In this document: positions 22,601-22,733 of the stretch, piece by piece
Layout of the letters: each line of letters opens with the position of its first letter
Position numbering within the stretch: the stretch's first letter is position 1
Source: a virus
Strand: one strand, 5' to 3'
IMG/VR virus record: IMGVR_UViG_3300040801_001153
Span: 1 to 22,733 of that record
Length of the DNA stretch: 22,733 nt
Translations under genes and position numbers: made by a program
The notes under the pieces: model-generated
Told to the model about the DNA's origin: nothing
The model's database searches: none
Seen by the model: the letters and a program-made list of their open reading frames with translations, nothing else

Positions 22601-22733
22601 CATCATTACTAAAGGCGTTGCCAAGTATCGTAATGAATTCGTTCCTCCGTCAAGATTGCATGGTCATGAAAGTGTGAAAGTGCAGTTTAAACGTGACGAA
22701 CGATACTTAACTGTTCGATTCGATGGTCAACCT
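19635..22733 (+). CDS. Giant tail-fibre/adhesin with four LamG-like modules, 3' end outside window
   Basis: The frame is open from the ATG at 19635 to the right edge (1033 codons, no stop). Four concanavalin A/laminin G-like modules can be read at residues about 34-205, 281-505, 548-762 and 797-1011. Each has an early beta pattern of the type S-x-x-F-x-L/F-G-x-x-x-x-T-x-x-F/G-W, a W-H/Y/N-H motif (TWHHYCFVKE, EWNHVVFVQR, NWHHLAFVRE, RWYHIALVRR) and about ten residues later Y/F-V-D/N-G. Modules 1, 3 and 4 end in K-G-I/L/V-A-R/K-Y/F; module 2 is more divergent and ends in GRIDEFKYFNYALE. Such modules bind sugars or proteins. The start of the protein (MKTGVKTNYLDRLYNKEMAA) is short and helical. 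Host-surface binding at the end of the tail cluster is inferred. The C-terminus, with any trimerisation or chaperone domain, lies outside. Confidence 0.85.
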   Translation, partial: MKTGVKTNYLDRLYNKEMAAAGLAVLDRVNNGGYCIKGNGVDSYLSAPNHSAFDLGTGPWTCEFWAKGQWKWHEVLQFYQDANNWWAFQLNSAGTSLGVRCETKVGGVTYSASSATFNSYEDTWHHYCFVKETSGIEKLKIYVDGILVNNSHLDNDFGTVSLNFTGTLRIGGSLISAQYSMGYMYGIRLSKGIARYSEDFKPSRQNHVPDEYDSLLLDTNQFGFPRDLSQYNHQLTNYKMQQLVDTPFGAASKNVVIESNNLIVTSMRQHYDEDFPQFPTIYLPMDEDEALTDVNNYGSKRDIYLAYKVDASVNTSLLNIYGVVGSAFEFNGTSEYINADNLLSGIINDRVGAISVWIFPYDVSSSREIFYLGDTNGPAKAGLELNAKRIKFEVMIAGSNVLEVRTANEVIRNGEWNHVVFVQRGNGKGVTMFVNGVEQTMQYTVSTNIDAFWYTGSAVYDNLRIGCTNLNNGGNTGFFPGRIDEFKYFNYALELRHARALYHHGIDRLTENILYNDFPGDKLTVGVNNSLYVDNSHDVVRSNYKDVLLLHFDGTDGSTTFVDEAGHVITAHGNAQHDTAQKKFGVSSALFDGTGDYLTIPHSNDFEFGNMDFTIDFWLKFNTPVTADILSMIDVGTNSPLLIRVHNDGRLAWYSQQGVPGEPYVYCWWTESLPHVADGNWHHLAFVRERMYGRWYVDGKYVKTVVPTQGFWSGMEPVPLATSVLYIGSIDGTQSFMNGWLDELRITKGLARFTDNFTPMKGQYYQSNDEMTTSVEQTTAIPEKAGCSLILQESENVVLALQASVSENDLTGKVATYVDQASIDTEVYRFNGKSFKFNSQTDCVAFPYSADFELEKGDFTVEGWYNFNAQPSTGTSLGMFGTWKSVAGQKSWRLVYNNDAGTLKFWWNYSTDGSAETNWKIAWTAELNRWYHIALVRRVDANKIEIFVDGISVGSTVATFTPFKNSGDFAVGADGNTGDYSMSGHIDDFIITKGVAKYRNEFVPPSRLHGHESVKVQFKRDERYLTVRFDGQP

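Noticed and set aside
1-22733. CRISPR arrays, tRNA or rRNA genes, insertion sequences, attachment sites
   Set aside because: No regular spaced repeats, cloverleaf patterns, transposase motifs or terminal inverted repeats were seen while reading; gene density leaves almost no room for them.

Overview
The window is the tail and baseplate part of the late structural cluster of a T4-like contractile-tailed bacteriophage (myovirus morphology). All 28 genes I support lie on the + strand. They are packed head to tail with short gaps or start/stop overlaps (ATGA, TAATG). I see no tRNA, rRNA, CRISPR array, insertion sequence, integrase or convincing intrinsic terminator. The DNA is visibly AT-rich. 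TAA, TGA and TAG all act as stops, so the standard bacterial code applies. Strong AAGGAGG-type ribosome binding sites precede several genes. The host cannot be named from the sequence. Capsid and terminase genes are absent, presumably upstream, so 'phage' rests on the tail set plus the neck-like and non-tail genes; nothing points to a domesticated tailocin.

Layout. (1) 1-4484: a nucleotidyltransferase-fold protein cut by the left edge, a 43-codon ORF, an Ig-like virion protein with an apparent inserted GSGY-repeat module, a cupin, a single-pass membrane protein, and a run of small, mostly unrecognised neck/connector-region proteins. These end in a probable tail-terminator/sheath-stabiliser (T4 gp15-like) and one unknown protein. 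(2) 4511-7145: tail sheath, tail tube and a second tube-fold paralogue. (3) 7190-10044: a zinc-binding gp26/gp51-type assembly protein, a short overlapping ORF in another frame (possible frameshift arrangement), and the tape-measure protein. (4) 10041-14445: tube cap/initiator, gp53-like LysM wedge protein, gp27-like hub, gp5-like spike without lysozyme, a small zinc-ribbon protein, PAAR tip, a 49-codon basic ORF with GTG start, a small membrane protein and gp25. (5) 14457-18038: baseplate J (gp6-like), a beta-rich accessory virion protein, and a tail protein I-like wedge component. (6) 18051-22733: host-contact proteins, namely a fibre with a C1q-like C-terminus and a very large ORF of at least 1033 codons with four LamG/concanavalin-like modules that runs off the right edge.

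How they work together. The tape measure, kept by the assembly protein, sets the length of the tube. The sheath polymerises around the tube and is capped by the gp15-like protein. The hub, spike and PAAR tip form the piercing centre. The gp53/gp25/gp6/tail-I proteins form the wedges that trigger contraction, and the C1q and LamG proteins probably bind the cell surface. The least explained parts are the front cluster (nucleotidyltransferase, cupin, membrane protein, GSGY insertion), the small genes between spike and gp25, and the LamG array. I found no clear previously undescribed defence or regulatory system here; these are the best places to look.
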